From: Codonopsis lanceolata
Lineage: Eukaryota; Streptophyta; Magnoliopsida; Asterales; Campanulaceae
Length of the DNA: 64,000 nucleotides
Direction: 5' to 3'
NCBI GenBank assembly: GCA_013146195.2
Contig: CM028377.1
Location: 35,035,632-35,099,631 of the forward strand
Under the pieces are notes generated by a model, which saw only the letters and a program-made list of their open reading frames with translations, did not search any database and was not told where the DNA came from. The position numbers were made by a program, and so were the translations under genes. Numbering within the stretch: position 1 is the stretch's first letter; each line of letters starts with the position of its first letter. Positions 10,700-23,131 of this stretch are shown one piece after another.

Positions 10700-10919
10700 G
10701 GAAACTTTCCTTTAAGGGCACGCAGCCCCGGATTAAGAGGGAAATGTCTTGTTCTCCGGTGAAGGCTGAGTTCCTAAGGAGGCAATACATTCCATCCATT
10801 GGCTGTGTTGGAAACTTTCCTTTAAGGGGCACGCAACCCCGGATTAATAGGGAAAGGTCTTGTTCTCTGGTGAAGACTGAGTTCCTGAGGAGACAATTCA
10901 TTCCGCACAGCCGCATGAC
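10700..10919 (+). repeat. 110-bp tandem duplication
   Basis: GGAAACTTTCCTTTAAGG begins at 10,700 and again at 10,810. The units stay similar through GGATTAA...GTCTTGTTCTC...GAGTTCCT. They lie in the 3' noncoding part of the Tat/Ogre-like element. Confidence 0.8.
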
Positions 10920-10929
10920 GAACTACGAT

Positions 10930-11260
10930 TGGTCTGATTCCTTGGCTAAGGATACGTAGGCAGTTTATCTCGGTAGACGCGACCATCATAACACGTTATT
11001 TACCCTTGCCGCACTCATTTGATAAAGCTTTGCCGCACTTGCTTATTTAGTATTGCCGCACTTGAACCGCAACACTTGCACCGCAACATTTAGTCCCCAG
11101 CTGAGTGAATTACGTCTCGGTCTGATTCCTTGTTTAAGGATACGTAGGCAGCCTATCTTGGTAGGCACGACCGTTGCACGAGTGATAGTTTAGGTTTTGG
11201 CCTGAACTACGTTTTGGTCTGATTTCCTTTATTAAGGGATACGTAGGCAGCCTACACTAG
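10930..11260 (+). repeat. Three GATACGTAGGCAG units
   Basis: GATACGTAGGCAG occurs at 10,951, 11,139 and 11,238, each preceded by GGTCTGATT(T)CCTT and a short spacer ending TAAG(G)G. The CCTT...AAGG arms could form a small hairpin next to each copy. Confidence 0.75.
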
Positions 11261-11499
11261 TAAGTCCAACCATCAGAGCACTTTAAATTCATATATGCTT
11301 AAAAATTACGATAACATGTTATAACCGACTAAATATGTCTAGGATATGTGAGGTGTGGCTTACATTATACACTATTGCATTATAACTACTACCAGTTGCA
11401 TCTCTTCCCCGTTTTATAATTAAACGAAATTGGAGAGTCTATTGTTTATCAACGATGTTCGTCTACTTAGTAAGCCTTGGGTTACCCATAGACTCCATC

Positions 11500-11511
11500 A
11501 TTGAGGGGCTC
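11500..11511 (+). other. Purine-rich tract before the 3' LTR
   Basis: ATTGAGGGGCTC directly precedes TGTAGACACC at the 3' LTR start. It is short and interrupted by pyrimidines, but correctly placed for a polypurine tract. Confidence 0.5.
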
Positions 11512-13250
11512 TGTAGACACCCCAATTTCGTACCCCTGACATGTAACTCCGGTATATGATATCAAGAACTGTTTATACTTAACAAAATGTCAAGTTACAG
11601 GGTTGAAAATGCAAAAGGAAAAGTAGGATGCATGAATAGTGAACTGCAGGGGGGAAAGTGTCAAAAAAATGAAGTTGGAATAGTGGCTTGACGCCGCGCC
11701 ACGTGACCCTGGCGCCGCGCCCAAAGTCATGTGTGTCTGCGCCAAGGTCTTCAACAGTGCCCGCTTCGTTAACGCATTGTACAAAATGTCAAGCGCGCGG
11801 TACAAGCCGATGAAGCACGGATCCAACTATAAATAGAGGTGCCCGGCTCCCCATTTCGACATAGAATTTCGCTGAAGGCTGAAAGCCCAAAGTGACTCTG
11901 CGTAAATTTTAGGCAGCGTCCGATCCCCTTCTCTTAAAGCCTTAAAACCCTGCCAAACCTCCTCCAAACACAAATCCAACCGATTAAAGTGATCCCTAGC
12001 CCTTTAGTTAGGTATCCACCTTGTTTCCCCGGCCCAAAAAATCCCAAAGTAAGCTGTTACTCTGCCCGAGTAAATAGGCTAAAATCACCTGAAATAAGTC
12101 GTTATTTCGCCCAACCAAATAGGCCAAAACCACCAAAACTAAGCCGTCATTCTGCCCGAGTGAGTAAGCCAAAACTACCATATATAAGCCGTCACTCTGC
12201 CCAAATCACATCAGCAACAACAATAAAAGTCTCCCTCTCCCGAGAAGGACAGAGCGAGCACACCCCGCTCTAAAATGTAATAGCCTTTAAGGGCGTTTTT
12301 ATTTATTTACTTATCTATTTATTTATTATTTATAAAAGTTGTATTTAAAATCCGGCCCAATGTAGTCAATATAAGTCGTTGTGCTGCCCGGATTAGATTA
12401 GGAGATATTATGTAAAAGGGCCGTTATAATGACCAAATATTAAATACATTTGTAATTATTGTAAGGAAATGGCTGCAAGTCCGTAAATAATGTAGCCACG
12501 GATGTATTTGTTTTATTTTCATGTCCTTTAATGTTTTATTTATCTGCTAAATAAATATAACAATAAGCATACTTTAGCCAAAAACTATTTTAAGACTGAA
12601 AGGGCGAGTTGGGTAACCTTCCCAACTCGTAACTTAGCCTCCGAACCCGTTTTCTATCTCTGGTTTTCTTTTTTCTGGTTTTGCTTTATTTTTGCCTTAA
12701 AATAAAGATGGCGACTCTAAAACTTTTTGGATCCAGTGGGGCCTCGCAACACTCCTTCTTTGCACTTTTCCGTTCTCCCCTAAAAAAGGGAGAATGAGAA
12801 TGGAAAGGTGATGTATTCCCATATCCTGGTATCCCCTAAACAAGGGATAACTTGATGCGGGAAACCCAAAGCTCCCATAGTGATCCGAAACGGGCCATAA
12901 GGCTATTTTTAATAAAATCCATAGTGGGGGCGTCGCAATATCCTTTTTTGCACTTTTCTGTTTTCCCCTAAAAAAGAGAAAATGGGAATGAAAGGGTAAT
13001 GCATTCCCATATCCTGGTATCCCCTAAAAAAGGGATAACTTGATGTGGGAAACCACAAGTTCCCATATTGGATTAAAAATCCACTAAAGGCAACCGAGGC
13101 CCATTCCAACGCGCTATCACAGTCAACACTCCTCCCGCACTTTTGATTTCGTCTTCCCCTAAACAAGTGAGGGTGGAACGAGAGCAGTGGTGTCCCGCAT
13201 CCGCACGCACGCCTTAAGCACGCGGCGCGGCGCATGGTCCCGGAGCCCAC
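11512..13250 (+). repeat. 3' LTR of the Tat/Ogre-like element
   Basis: Matches the 5' LTR from TGTAGACACCCC to GAGCCCAC, with scattered substitutions and small indels. One difference is an extra copy of a GGCGCCGCGCC stretch near 11,700. The divergence indicates the insertion is not recent. TATA box at 11,828-11,835. Confidence 0.85.
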
Positions 13251-14890
13251 GACGAAGATGAAATAGCCATGAAGATATTTCTGAAGATAGGTGAGAAATT
13301 TGCTGGTAGTGATATCAATCGTACCAATTTTTGAAATGGAATCAAGTGATATCAATTGTTGGGAAATTTCAATTTGGAAGATTATTATAGGAAGAATTAA
13401 AGATTTAGTACTTTCGGAGGACATATTTATTGGAAGAAAACACTTATCAAGAACCGTCATTTTGGTATCCACTGTAGAGCTGTAGTGACATATATATGAA
13501 GCGACGAAGTAATCATGTCAATGCTCGAATTTGAATGGACATTTAACTTGGAAAGGCGGTGATTCATGATGACGATATTAAGTCACTCTTAGGAATATGT
13601 TTCTGGGCAGCTTTGTGACTTAATTCGAGTTGTTCCAATACTAAGAAAGATATTAAAATTGGAATGATTTTGGTATTGAAAAGGAGTTGTGTTGATATCA
13701 ATGACTTTTAAAATAAAAATAATATTAAATTTGAAATTCATACTTTTAGGAAATAAGATAGGTTTTAGAATTCAAACAAAACATTTTGAAATCATTTTGG
13801 AAAGATGTTTGAAATACGTTTTTGAAAATCTACTTATATTTCCAAAGGTTATTTGAGTCAAAGATATCTTCACGAGAAGTTGAGCAGCAGAGTTGGAAGT
13901 CTGCTAATACTGATTTGTGAATCAGCAGAGATGTAAGTCTGCTAATACTGTTTGGAAATTAAATGTTATCAGCAGTGATTGGAGTATGTTGATATCAACT
14001 GATAAAACGAAGATGTATTCAACAATGATAGAAGTCTGCTGATACTCCTTGGTAAAAGCAGTGGAGTGAAAACTTAAGTATCGTAAGTATGCTTATACCA
14101 GTCAATGAATAAATGGGTTTATCATTTGTTTGAAGAGTCTGCTAATCTGTAGTAGTGATCAGCAGAGTTATTAGGTGTGCCGATACTAATCGTTGTGAAT
14201 GAAGAAAGGATCGGCAGAGATGAGGTTCTGCTGATAAAGGACGATCAGCTAGAATGAAAGTCTACTAGTACTGGATGTATCTTATAGGCTTGGCAGACAT
14301 GAGGAGTTGCTGAATAATGATAGGACAGCAGACATGAAGGTCTGCTTTATACCATTTGAATAAAGAGCATTTCAGCAAAATTATCGTTTTGGAGTGCCTC
14401 GGCTTCTGGAAGGATGGACCATAGGCTTCATCGGCAAGATTAACTGATGACTATGCTTCTCCTCAATAGAATCCCAATTAAGTGAGAGGAACATTATAGG
14501 CGAAATGGAAGATAAGAGCCATTTTAGGTAGAACACTTGGATCACAGAGAAGCAAGTAGCTCATTCTTAATTAGGCTAGAAATACAGAGTTAAATGAACG
14601 TATTTCGCTTCTTGGTCAACAGTTAAGATGATGATGACTATCTTTAGGGTAAGAAAATCATCTGTTCAAGACAAGGGATGAAAGAAATAATTTTGAGCAG
14701 AGTTGTCTTGAACAGAGGAAACAGCAGACATGGAATACAAACCTGGTTTGGAAGTTTTGGATACTGCCTGATCCTTAGAAGGTTATCATACCAACAGCAG
14801 ATATGAAGTCTACTATTGTGAAGCAATTGAGACCTTATTTTTGGAGAGAATGAAGATTTACCAGAACATCATGATCTTACATTCCTGAGA
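13251..14890 (-). mobile_element. Outer element internal region, middle part
   Basis: Sequence between the Tat/Ogre-like element and the solo LTR. It is decayed, without recognisable domains. Words such as AAGTCTGCTAATACTG and ATCAGCAGAG recur many times at 13,880-14,350, like those in the outer LTR, so it belongs to the same element. Confidence 0.4.
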
Positions 14891-14895
14891 AAGGA

Positions 14896-17800
14896 TGCAA
14901 CGCCCCGGAACTTTACGTGATCGTCTGGCCAATATGATAAGCCTTAACGTGGAAGACTTCTTATGCTTGGGTAGGCTAAGGTAAGTCCGATACCCTTAGG
15001 ATGTTCGATTTACGCTCGTTAGCGTGTTAGAGTCTCAATTGCGCGATTTAGCATTGTTGGGAACTCGACTCAGTAGAGTGTTATCTTCCTTAATTATTGT
15101 TTACGGTCTTTGAGATATCCTAGGTCTTCGTGTACTTGTTTGAATAAAATTTATATCCTTATAATAATGTTTATAAAGTTTACATGTGGTCACGACGTTC
15201 AAAGTATAGTCGTCGTCATATGTTTGATTTCGCGATTCGCATATCGCTAACGTATCGCTTTTGGTACTTTGGTTGCACTTAATTTTGGTTTGACCTTGGG
15301 TATGTGTTTGTGAAACTTCATTAGGCTTCTAACATGTTTTAAAATAAGTATGTATACTTGTTCGTTCGTTGTTTCGATCGTGGGTTGTCCTGCGCAGTTT
15401 CGTCCATTGTATAGCAAATACGGACCGATTTTGGTACGCGTCTGAATTGTTTCGATTGAGGAACCCTCGAGAAAAATTTTGTTTGGTTTGGGGTTTTTAA
15501 GGCTTCTACTTAGGACATTTACAGAGTGGCAGGAGAAGAAATCGCGTCGTTTCGTCGAACGGTGTTCAAGCTGGAGCCATCGCAAGTTGGACACACGCAA
15601 CGCAAGTACTGTAGCTACGCGCACTCTAGCAGCGAGCAGCAGGTTGCTGTTTTGATTTTTGATGTTCATTTCCTATTCTACCCTCACTAAACCCTTCCTA
15701 ACCTCCCGTACTTAGTCCTAATCATGTCCTAACATGTTTGAGGAGTTAATTAAGGTTTGATTATGGGTTAATTACATCTAACATTCACTAATTGTACCTA
15801 GGAATTTCCAATTGTGCCCTCTTTATTTGTAGAGGTATAAATACCCAAACTAATTAGAGAATGCAGCAAATACACTCATTCTTCCTCCTTGTTGAATACG
15901 TATAGAGAGATAGAAAGAAAGGTTCCATGGGGGCTTTGAGCCCTAGCTCTTCTTCCTCCGATCTACGACGATCTAACCGTCCGATTGCCTCCAAACTTGA
16001 GATTCTTGAAGCCCTCGACGAGTAGAACAACTTCACCGATCGGTTTTCGATTCTCTTGAGTTTTCACTCAAGCTAGGTAAGCTACTACAATCCTTCTTCT
16101 ATGGATTTTGTGCTCATTGACCCTAAGGAAAACAAAGGGGCTTGCTATTTGGGTCAATGAGTACACATGTATGTTGTGTGTGATTTTGTTTGATTTTTGG
16201 ATTTTTGATGGGTGAACTTGTTAGAAGTATGAATAGGATGTTTTCTATGTTTAATGGAGTCTATTACTGAACCTCATTTTGGAAGTTTGGACTTTGAGCA
16301 TGATAGCCATGAATTCCTAAAAACCTAGGATTTGACTCTATGTATGTAGCAAATGGATTAGTGATGTTATGAATGATTTTTGGAGAATTTTATGGAATGT
16401 TATGAGATGTTGGAATCACACATGTAATAGGATTAAGGTTTGGAGGTATACTTGATGAACCTTTATTTTTGGTTGTGAGCATGAAAGATGAATTTTCACA
16501 ATGGATTGCACGATTTAAATGTAAAGTTTGACTTTTAAGAATGGAGTTGACTTTCATGTATATAAGAGTATGTTGCTATCTAATTCATGAATTTTTGGTT
16601 GTGAGCATGTATAATGAATTATCACTATGGATTACATGATAAAAATGTAATGTTTGACTTTCATGGGATATGTTGACTTTCATGTATAGAAGAGTATGTT
16701 GGTCAACTCTAATTCGTGAATTGAAAGTTATGAGCATGTTAGATGAATTTATATCTTGATTATGAGCATGCTAGATGAATTTACATCTTGTTTAGATAAA
16801 TGGTTATTTTGGATAAAAGCATGCTTGATTAAATGATATATTGAGATACATGCTTGAAATGTGTTGGTTGACTCTAAATGTTAAGTGTTGACCTATGAAC
16901 CATGTTTTGAAGATTTTGTTGGGAAGGTATGGATTGTTGGGTTGCACAATGTTGCTAACCTTGAGAACTTAACCATGAATATTAGCTAATGAGTAATAGG
17001 AGGGCTATGATGCAAATAGCTTCTACGCCTTCAAATTTGAAAAGAGTAGAAATTACTCGACGGAGTCGATTATGAATTTATATGAATATAGAGAATCACA
17101 TATTGAAATCCTACGGAATTTGGGGTAGTTTTGATAGAGGTTAAGCCTCCGAAAGTTTTCAAGTGTATGAAGAACACTTGAGTATTAGAGACTTGATATT
17201 ATTGCTCTAATAGGTTTATGTGTTAGTTAGCATAGAAATGCATAACTATGTGATTTATAAGTAAATATCTACTTGATTGAATTAGTACAGTGTGTTGTAC
17301 TCTTCCTTTCTTTGAGCATGCGAGTATATATTACATGTGCTTGAGTTTGAGTCTAGCTCGCGGTTTTTGGTTTGAGGTTTTTGGCAGGACGATGCATTGT
17401 CTTCACGAATTGTGGGATTCGTGATCGCAATGGATCACCGTGCCGGGTTTGCACACACCCCTCCATCGATGGCCACGGTGGGGATGTAGCTGATCATTGC
17501 TAGAGTAATACACCTACCTTTGATAGCTATGGAACCCGAAACGGGGACTGTTTTCGGGGACGTCGATATCCACGAAAAGGATATCGAGGACACATAAGGT
17601 TGCATGTGTTTTGCAGGAGCTATATGGCGGATGCGGAAAAGGAATCATCTCTCTCTCTCTCTCTCTTATGTGGTTTAATATACGAGCACTTATATGAATT
17701 GTTGTGCTACGTGGTTATGATATGATTTACATGAGATGATGATTACTTGATGAAATGTTATAATATACATATAACATGATAATGAAATGATGATTTTTAT

Positions 17801-18886
17801 GATTGATGTTATACTAGAAATATAACATGTTATTAATGAATAGAATGGAAACAATAGTCTCCCATATATGAATTATTATATGAGTTGTGTTAAATGAAGA
17901 TTTATGAGACTCATGGTATAATTGGGTTATGTGGTTAATGGTTTGATGATAAGTTAAAATGTGGAAATAACATGCTACACATTATTGGTATTGAGAAGCA
18001 TATTCTATATGATATGGATGATTTTATGATAATTTATGAAGAACTATGTTCTATGTGAATATGGTTGGATTTGGTTTGTGTTGAAAATCATACCATGAAA
18101 TGTTATATCATAAGTATGACATGAGATGTACATGTTTTATTTGAGCATTATGTCATGCCATGACATTGCAGCTTTAGTAGCTTACTAAGTCATTATGACT
18201 TACTCGTTTGCTTTGTTTTCCTTAGATTCGAGCCGAGCTAGTAATTCAGAGGAATCCGTCGAGTCTACGATAGAAGGGTGATTTTTATGAAGGTTGCTAC
18301 TATTAATTTATTTATGTAACCTTGGTTTTTGGAAAGGACGTTTGGGAAGTGAAGTTATATAAACTTCACTTTGGGTAGTAAGATTTGTGATATTGATTTG
18401 GTACTTGTATTTGTTTAATTAGTACTTGGTTTTTGTGAGCCGACAAATGTTAGTCGAGCCATGTTATTTAATTACATATTTTATTCATCTCAAGTTTGGT
18501 TATATTGTTGGTTATGTTGTACTCCGGCATGTATAGCCGTAGAGTGTGTAGAATAGAGTTGTAGACTTAGTTAATGTTGGGTTCCAGCTGTAACGTCGCC
18601 GATGACTTGAATATATATTATTGTTTATAAATTGTAACAGGTGGTTTGTAGTACGTGTCCAATGTTGCGTCACGTGCGTCGAATTTTTGGGCCGAGAGAT
18701 TTACTATTTCTTTGGTTGTGTTGTATTTCAGAGCTTGTTAGCTCGGGTCCATTTAGGTTATTCACTTCCGCATTTGTTGAGTCGTTGGCGTATCGCTGTT
18801 ATAGCCTTACCATTTTCTTGTTGTTTTGTGTGTTTTGGCGGCACGACCTCGGGGTCTCGTATTGGGATCCGGGTCGGGTCATCACA
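14896..18886 (+). mobile_element. Solo LTR, Tekay/Del chromovirus type (3,991 bp)
   Basis: A single unit starting TGCAACGCCCCGGAAC and ending GGGTCGGGTCATCACA, flanked by the perfect 5-bp duplication AAGGA (14,891-14,895 and 18,887-18,891). There is no primer site, internal coding region or second LTR, so it is a solo LTR left by recombination. A start of the TGTAACRCCCC type, an end in TCACA and a length near 4 kb are typical of Tekay/Del chromoviruses. Plus orientation is supported by TATAAATA at 15,836. A (CT)n tract lies at about 17,650. Confidence 0.8.
15836..15843 (+). promoter_or_regulatory. TATA box of the solo LTR
   Basis: TATAAATA, with a CT-rich stretch about 45 bp downstream. Probable LTR promoter. 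Confidence 0.5.
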
Positions 18887-18891
18887 AAGGA

Positions 18892-21268
18892 GTTGCTAGG
18901 AAGCAGTCCTTTCTTAAAGAAATCCAAAACTATAGCTATCCATATTCCAACAGTAATTCTTCTGATGAGATTTCTACCAGTACTCTTAGATGTTTTTAAG
19001 CGAAATAAGGTTCTTTTACTGAGTTAAAATCAGTTTTTAAGATATCAGTTGATCTTAGTTATAATGACAGTAGTTAAAACAAAGTTAGATCAAAAGATTG
19101 TCATTATGCTAAGAACCAGGTGACCTTCACAAGCAAGCAAGCACGACTACCTTATGGAAGTCGGTTGCCATGGATTATACTGATCTCAAGGGAGAATCAT
19201 GTCAGCGAAAGAATATGTAGAAAGTCTACATTGCTAAAAAGGGGCAGCCGACATGAGCACGATCACATGAATCTGGGAGAGGCATGCTAAATGGCTATTG
19301 AAGTAAATCTTCATACAAGAGGAATCCACAAAACTAACCAAACAACTTTCGGTGGGTAGGAAAGGTAATATCAAGTTGTTGAGAGAGAAACTTGATCGAA
19401 GACTAAAAATACTCCTAAGTAACATTTTGAAAGAAATGGATATTGTATCAGTGTCTATCATAGTGTTTGCGAGGTAGTTTGCGAGTGATAGAGATGAGAG
19501 AAGGAATGTCTCTATAAATATTCGCTGAGGCAAGACGAAAGACCGGTTAATGAGATGAATTCATTAAGTTCGAAGAGTCCTTTTAACCATTCTCATTAAA
19601 GTCATATAGGGTAGTGTTAGAGATGGTTATAATTTCTATATATCCGGTAAAGTTTCTCTTTGGAAAGCTAAAAGATTTTGAAAAGATAAAACAGCTTTCT
19701 TGAGAAGATAAAAAGTTTTCAATAAGACAAAACAGCTTTTTCTGGAAAAATCTTGTCAAAACTGATTTTTCAGAAAGACATTTCAGAAAAGAGTTTGATT
19801 TCAAATAAGTGCTTTTACTTTTTCGAGATTTTTGTTTTTACCGAAAATCTAAGAAATTGTTTTTTACTTTAAGAAATAGTCAGTTTCGAAAAATTTAACC
19901 TCAACCTTTGTAGAAATTGCAAAGATACCCATGCATGTTGCACATTGTCTACTAAGGTGGAAACTCCTATAAGTCAGCACACATAACTGAGCTTATGAAA
20001 TATTGCAAAGCAAGATTATACGTCAAAGAAGAAGGTTTGAAGGTAACACAGTCAAAGCAGATCAAAGACAATCTAAAATTACTTTGATAAGAAGACATCA
20101 AACCAGGTGAGTAAAGTAAATCATACTTAACAGAGTGAATAGGAATCAAAGAGCAAAGTATGATAAGCAGTTACTCAAGCTTTATATTTGCAGAGATAAA
20201 CATGGAAGAATAGAGCATGCAAATATAAGGCTATGGAGTAATGACATATTCATGATCTTGGTTATCAATGAAACATAGAGACAGACCAAAGATCAATCAT
20301 ATTTCAGAACCCAAAGAGAAGAAGATTCGACTGAAGCAAGTGGATAGGATCCTGCAAGTCAGTCAAGCATAATATTTTATGCTGTCAGTGATATAATAAA
20401 ATTTTCTTGTTGATCTTGAGAAAATTTGTATTCCTAAATGAAAATCAAGAAGATCATTAGCTCCAGAAAAATCTAGATACTGGAATAAGTTTTTCAAGAA
20501 AATCCATGGAATAGAGGAAGGGGAATCTGGATCTTGAATATCTTATTCTCCCTTGGTCTTATGTGCTCATAAAAAGAAAATGAGCAAGATGAAGCATTGA
20601 GCGCTAGACATGGGATGTACCTTAAGCGACAATCATGTTCAGATTGAGGTAGATGTTCTTCACAATGTGCCTTTTGGAATCTAAGCTAATATGTTTGTAG
20701 TCGATGCTACCTAAAGAATAGATTTCCTTTTCAACAACTAATGAGATCTTTGATTCATGTTTCTTAGAAATTGATTTCAAATAATTATTTGAAATATAGG
20801 TCAAGTTCCTAAAAACTAAATATCATATAACAGAGGAATCAATCAGTGTTTCATGATATAGAGTTTTTGACTCTTAACATTTTTCATAAGAATAGATAAG
20901 AATCATTAAAATTCTTTCACTGTAAAGTTGCTGGATTTTTTACTAAGAAATTTATCTCGAGAGGGTGTTGGATTGATGACAATCATTAGCCTTATGTCAA
21001 GAGAATTTGAATCAGAAATCCTTTTAAGTGAAGCATCCATCGAGTGTCATACATCTGAGGAAAAGTTATTCATAGTGCCAATTGAGATATACATCTGTCA
21101 TATGAATAATTTTCCCATAATCATCATGATAATTGTCTATCTCAAGAGATTTTTGAAAACGAAATAATTTTTCAAAATAAATAAGTTTTTCAAAAATTTA
21201 TTTCTAATGAAATCCTTGTCAAAAGTTTTTTTGAGGTAAGAGTAAAACAAAATTTTCTTTTGACATGC
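18892..21268 (-). mobile_element. Outer element internal region, 5' part
   Basis: Decayed sequence without a clear domain. Several minus frames of 60-99 codons exist. One at 20,622-20,804 (LKSISKKHESKISLVVEKEI) weakly recalls the Copia protease to pre-integrase stretch, but not enough to classify the element. Confidence 0.4.
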
Positions 21269-23044
21269 TGTAGACACCCCAATTTCGTACCCCTGGTAGG
21301 TGACATGACATAAAATATCAAGACCTGTTAAAACATTAACAAATGTCAAGTTACAGGGTCGAAAATGCAAAAGGACAAAGCAGGATGCGCAAAAGAGTGA
21401 AACGCAGGGTTCAAAGCGTCAAAAATCAAACTTATGAATGGTGCTGGCGCCACCCACATTAAAAATGGGAGTGGCGCCCAGTTATGTAATGGGTGGCGCC
21501 CAGTTTGTTGCTCTAGCACTGTTCCCTTGCCGTAAGATGCAATTTCCTCAGCGGTGTGTACAATCGATTGATGCGCGAAGAAGAAAATTTAATTCCTTCG
21601 ATGTCCTCACTCCAGCCTATAAATAGAGGCTTCAGGATCGACCTTCAGCACAACATTTCATCCGCAAAACTCTCCGCGTACTCGTTACGTTGAAGAAATA
21701 GAGAGTGAAGTGAGATAGTGAGCGATCTTCTCAAAGCCTCAAAACCTTGTCAAACCTCCTCCAAACACAAAACCAACCGGTCAAAGTGAGCCTTATCCCC
21801 CCAACTAGGTATCCACCCTATTTCCTTGGTCCAAAAATCGTGGAAAGAGCAGTTGCTCTGCCCGATTTAAAAGGTCAAATCAGTCAGAAATAAGCCCTTA
21901 TTCTGCCCGATTTCCGCCTCCCTCAAGCCAACAAACAAACAAACACAAGAAGTTACTCAGCCCAAATCCCGAGGCCAAAAGTAACTTTCGGAAGTAGTCA
22001 CTCTGCCCGAATCTTCACAACACACACAACAACAAAAAGACTCCCTCTCCTTGAAGGACAGAGCGAGCACACCCTAGGCCATCAGTAGCTAAGTTTTAAG
22101 TTTTTATTTGTAAAAGTGTTATTTTCAATCCGGCTCAATATAGATATATAAGCAGTTGTGCTGCCCGTATTTAGTTAGGAAATAACACTAAAAAGAGCCG
22201 TTATTATGACCAAATATTTTCAAGTATATTTGTAATTATTTGTAAATAGACAGTTGCAAGTCGGTAAATAATGTAGAGAAATGGATGTATTTGTAGGTAG
22301 TTAATGTTTTATTTATCTGTTAAATAAATATAACAAAAATCATACTTTAGCCAAAAACCGTTTTGAGACCGAAAGGGTGAGTTAAGTGCCTAGCACCTTC
22401 CTAACTCGTAACTTAGCCTCCGGATCCGTTTTTTATTATCTCTGGTTTTCTTTTTTGGTTTTGCTTTATTTCTTCCTCAAAATAAAGATGACGACTCTAA
22501 AACATTTTGGATCCAGTGGGGCCTCGCAACATCTTTCTTTGCACTTTTCCGTTTTCCCCTAAAAAAGGGAAAATGAGAATGGAAAATTGATGTATTCCTA
22601 TATCCTGGTATCTCCTAAACAAGGGATAACTTGATGTAGAAAACCAAAAGCACCCATAGTGATCCGAAATAGGTCATAAGGCTATTTTCATAAAATCCAT
22701 AGTGGGGGCGCAGCAATACTCCTTTCTTGCACTTTCCCGCTTTCCCCTAAAAAAGGAAAAATGGGAATGGAAGGGTGATGCATTCCTACATCCTGGTATC
22801 CCCTAAAAAAGGGATAACTTGACATAGAAAACCCAAAGCTCCCATATTGGATCACAAATCCACTAAAGGCAACCGAGGCGCATTCAAACACGCTATTCTG
22901 ACAGCACTCCTCTCGCACTTTTGATTTCGTCTTCCCCTAAACAAAGGAGGGTGGAACGAGAGCAGTGGATGTCCCGCATCCGCACGTACGCGCACCCCTA
23001 TCCAAGGGCGCGCGGGGCGCAGACGCATTTCCCGGGAACCCACA
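21269..23044 (+). mobile_element. Solo LTR related to the Tat/Ogre-like LTRs (1,776 bp)
   Basis: Starts TGTAGACACCCCAATTTCG and ends GGGAACCCACA. It is flanked by the perfect duplication CATGC (21,264-21,268 and 23,045-23,049). Layout matches the LTRs at 3,659 and 11,512 (TATA box, tandem CCCCTAANNAAGGG motifs, AATAAAGATG(A)CGACTCT), but with much more divergence, so it is a related subfamily. No internal region is present. Confidence 0.85.
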
Positions 23045-23116
23045 CATGCATTTGGGATGAGCAATCGAGGATTAAACTCTCAGGTGGTTAGACATGGCAT
23101 ATATCTTGAAGAGCTT

Positions 23117-23129
23117 GACTCTGATACCA
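23117..23129 (-). other. Primer binding site of the outer element (initiator Met tRNA)
   Basis: Minus-strand TGGTATCAGAGTC lies two bases after the LTR end CCAACA. TGGTATCAGAGC is the usual initiator-Met primer site in plant LTR elements. Confidence 0.75.
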
Positions 23130-23131
23130 CT

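Larger units (their letters stand above)
3659..13250 (+). mobile_element. Ty3/Gypsy Tat/Ogre-like retrotransposon, nonautonomous
   Basis: Two LTRs (3,659-5,388 and 11,512-13,250) in the same orientation start with TGTAG(A/G)CACCCCAATTTCG and end in GAGCCCAC(A). A primer site matching tRNA-Arg follows the first LTR and a purine-rich tract precedes the second. Flanking pentamers are GACGC and GACGA, an imperfect target duplication. Inside are a Tyr/Pro-rich gag remnant, a broken reverse transcriptase joined directly to an integrase C-terminus, and a long noncoding 3' region rich in simple repeats. Enzyme-coding sequence is mostly deleted, so movement would have needed help from another copy. 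Confidence 0.85.

Noticed and set aside
15247..15669. 140-codon minus ORF within the solo LTR
   Set aside because: Antisense to an LTR with its own plus-strand TATA box. No recognisable domain, and such chance frames are common in 4 kb.
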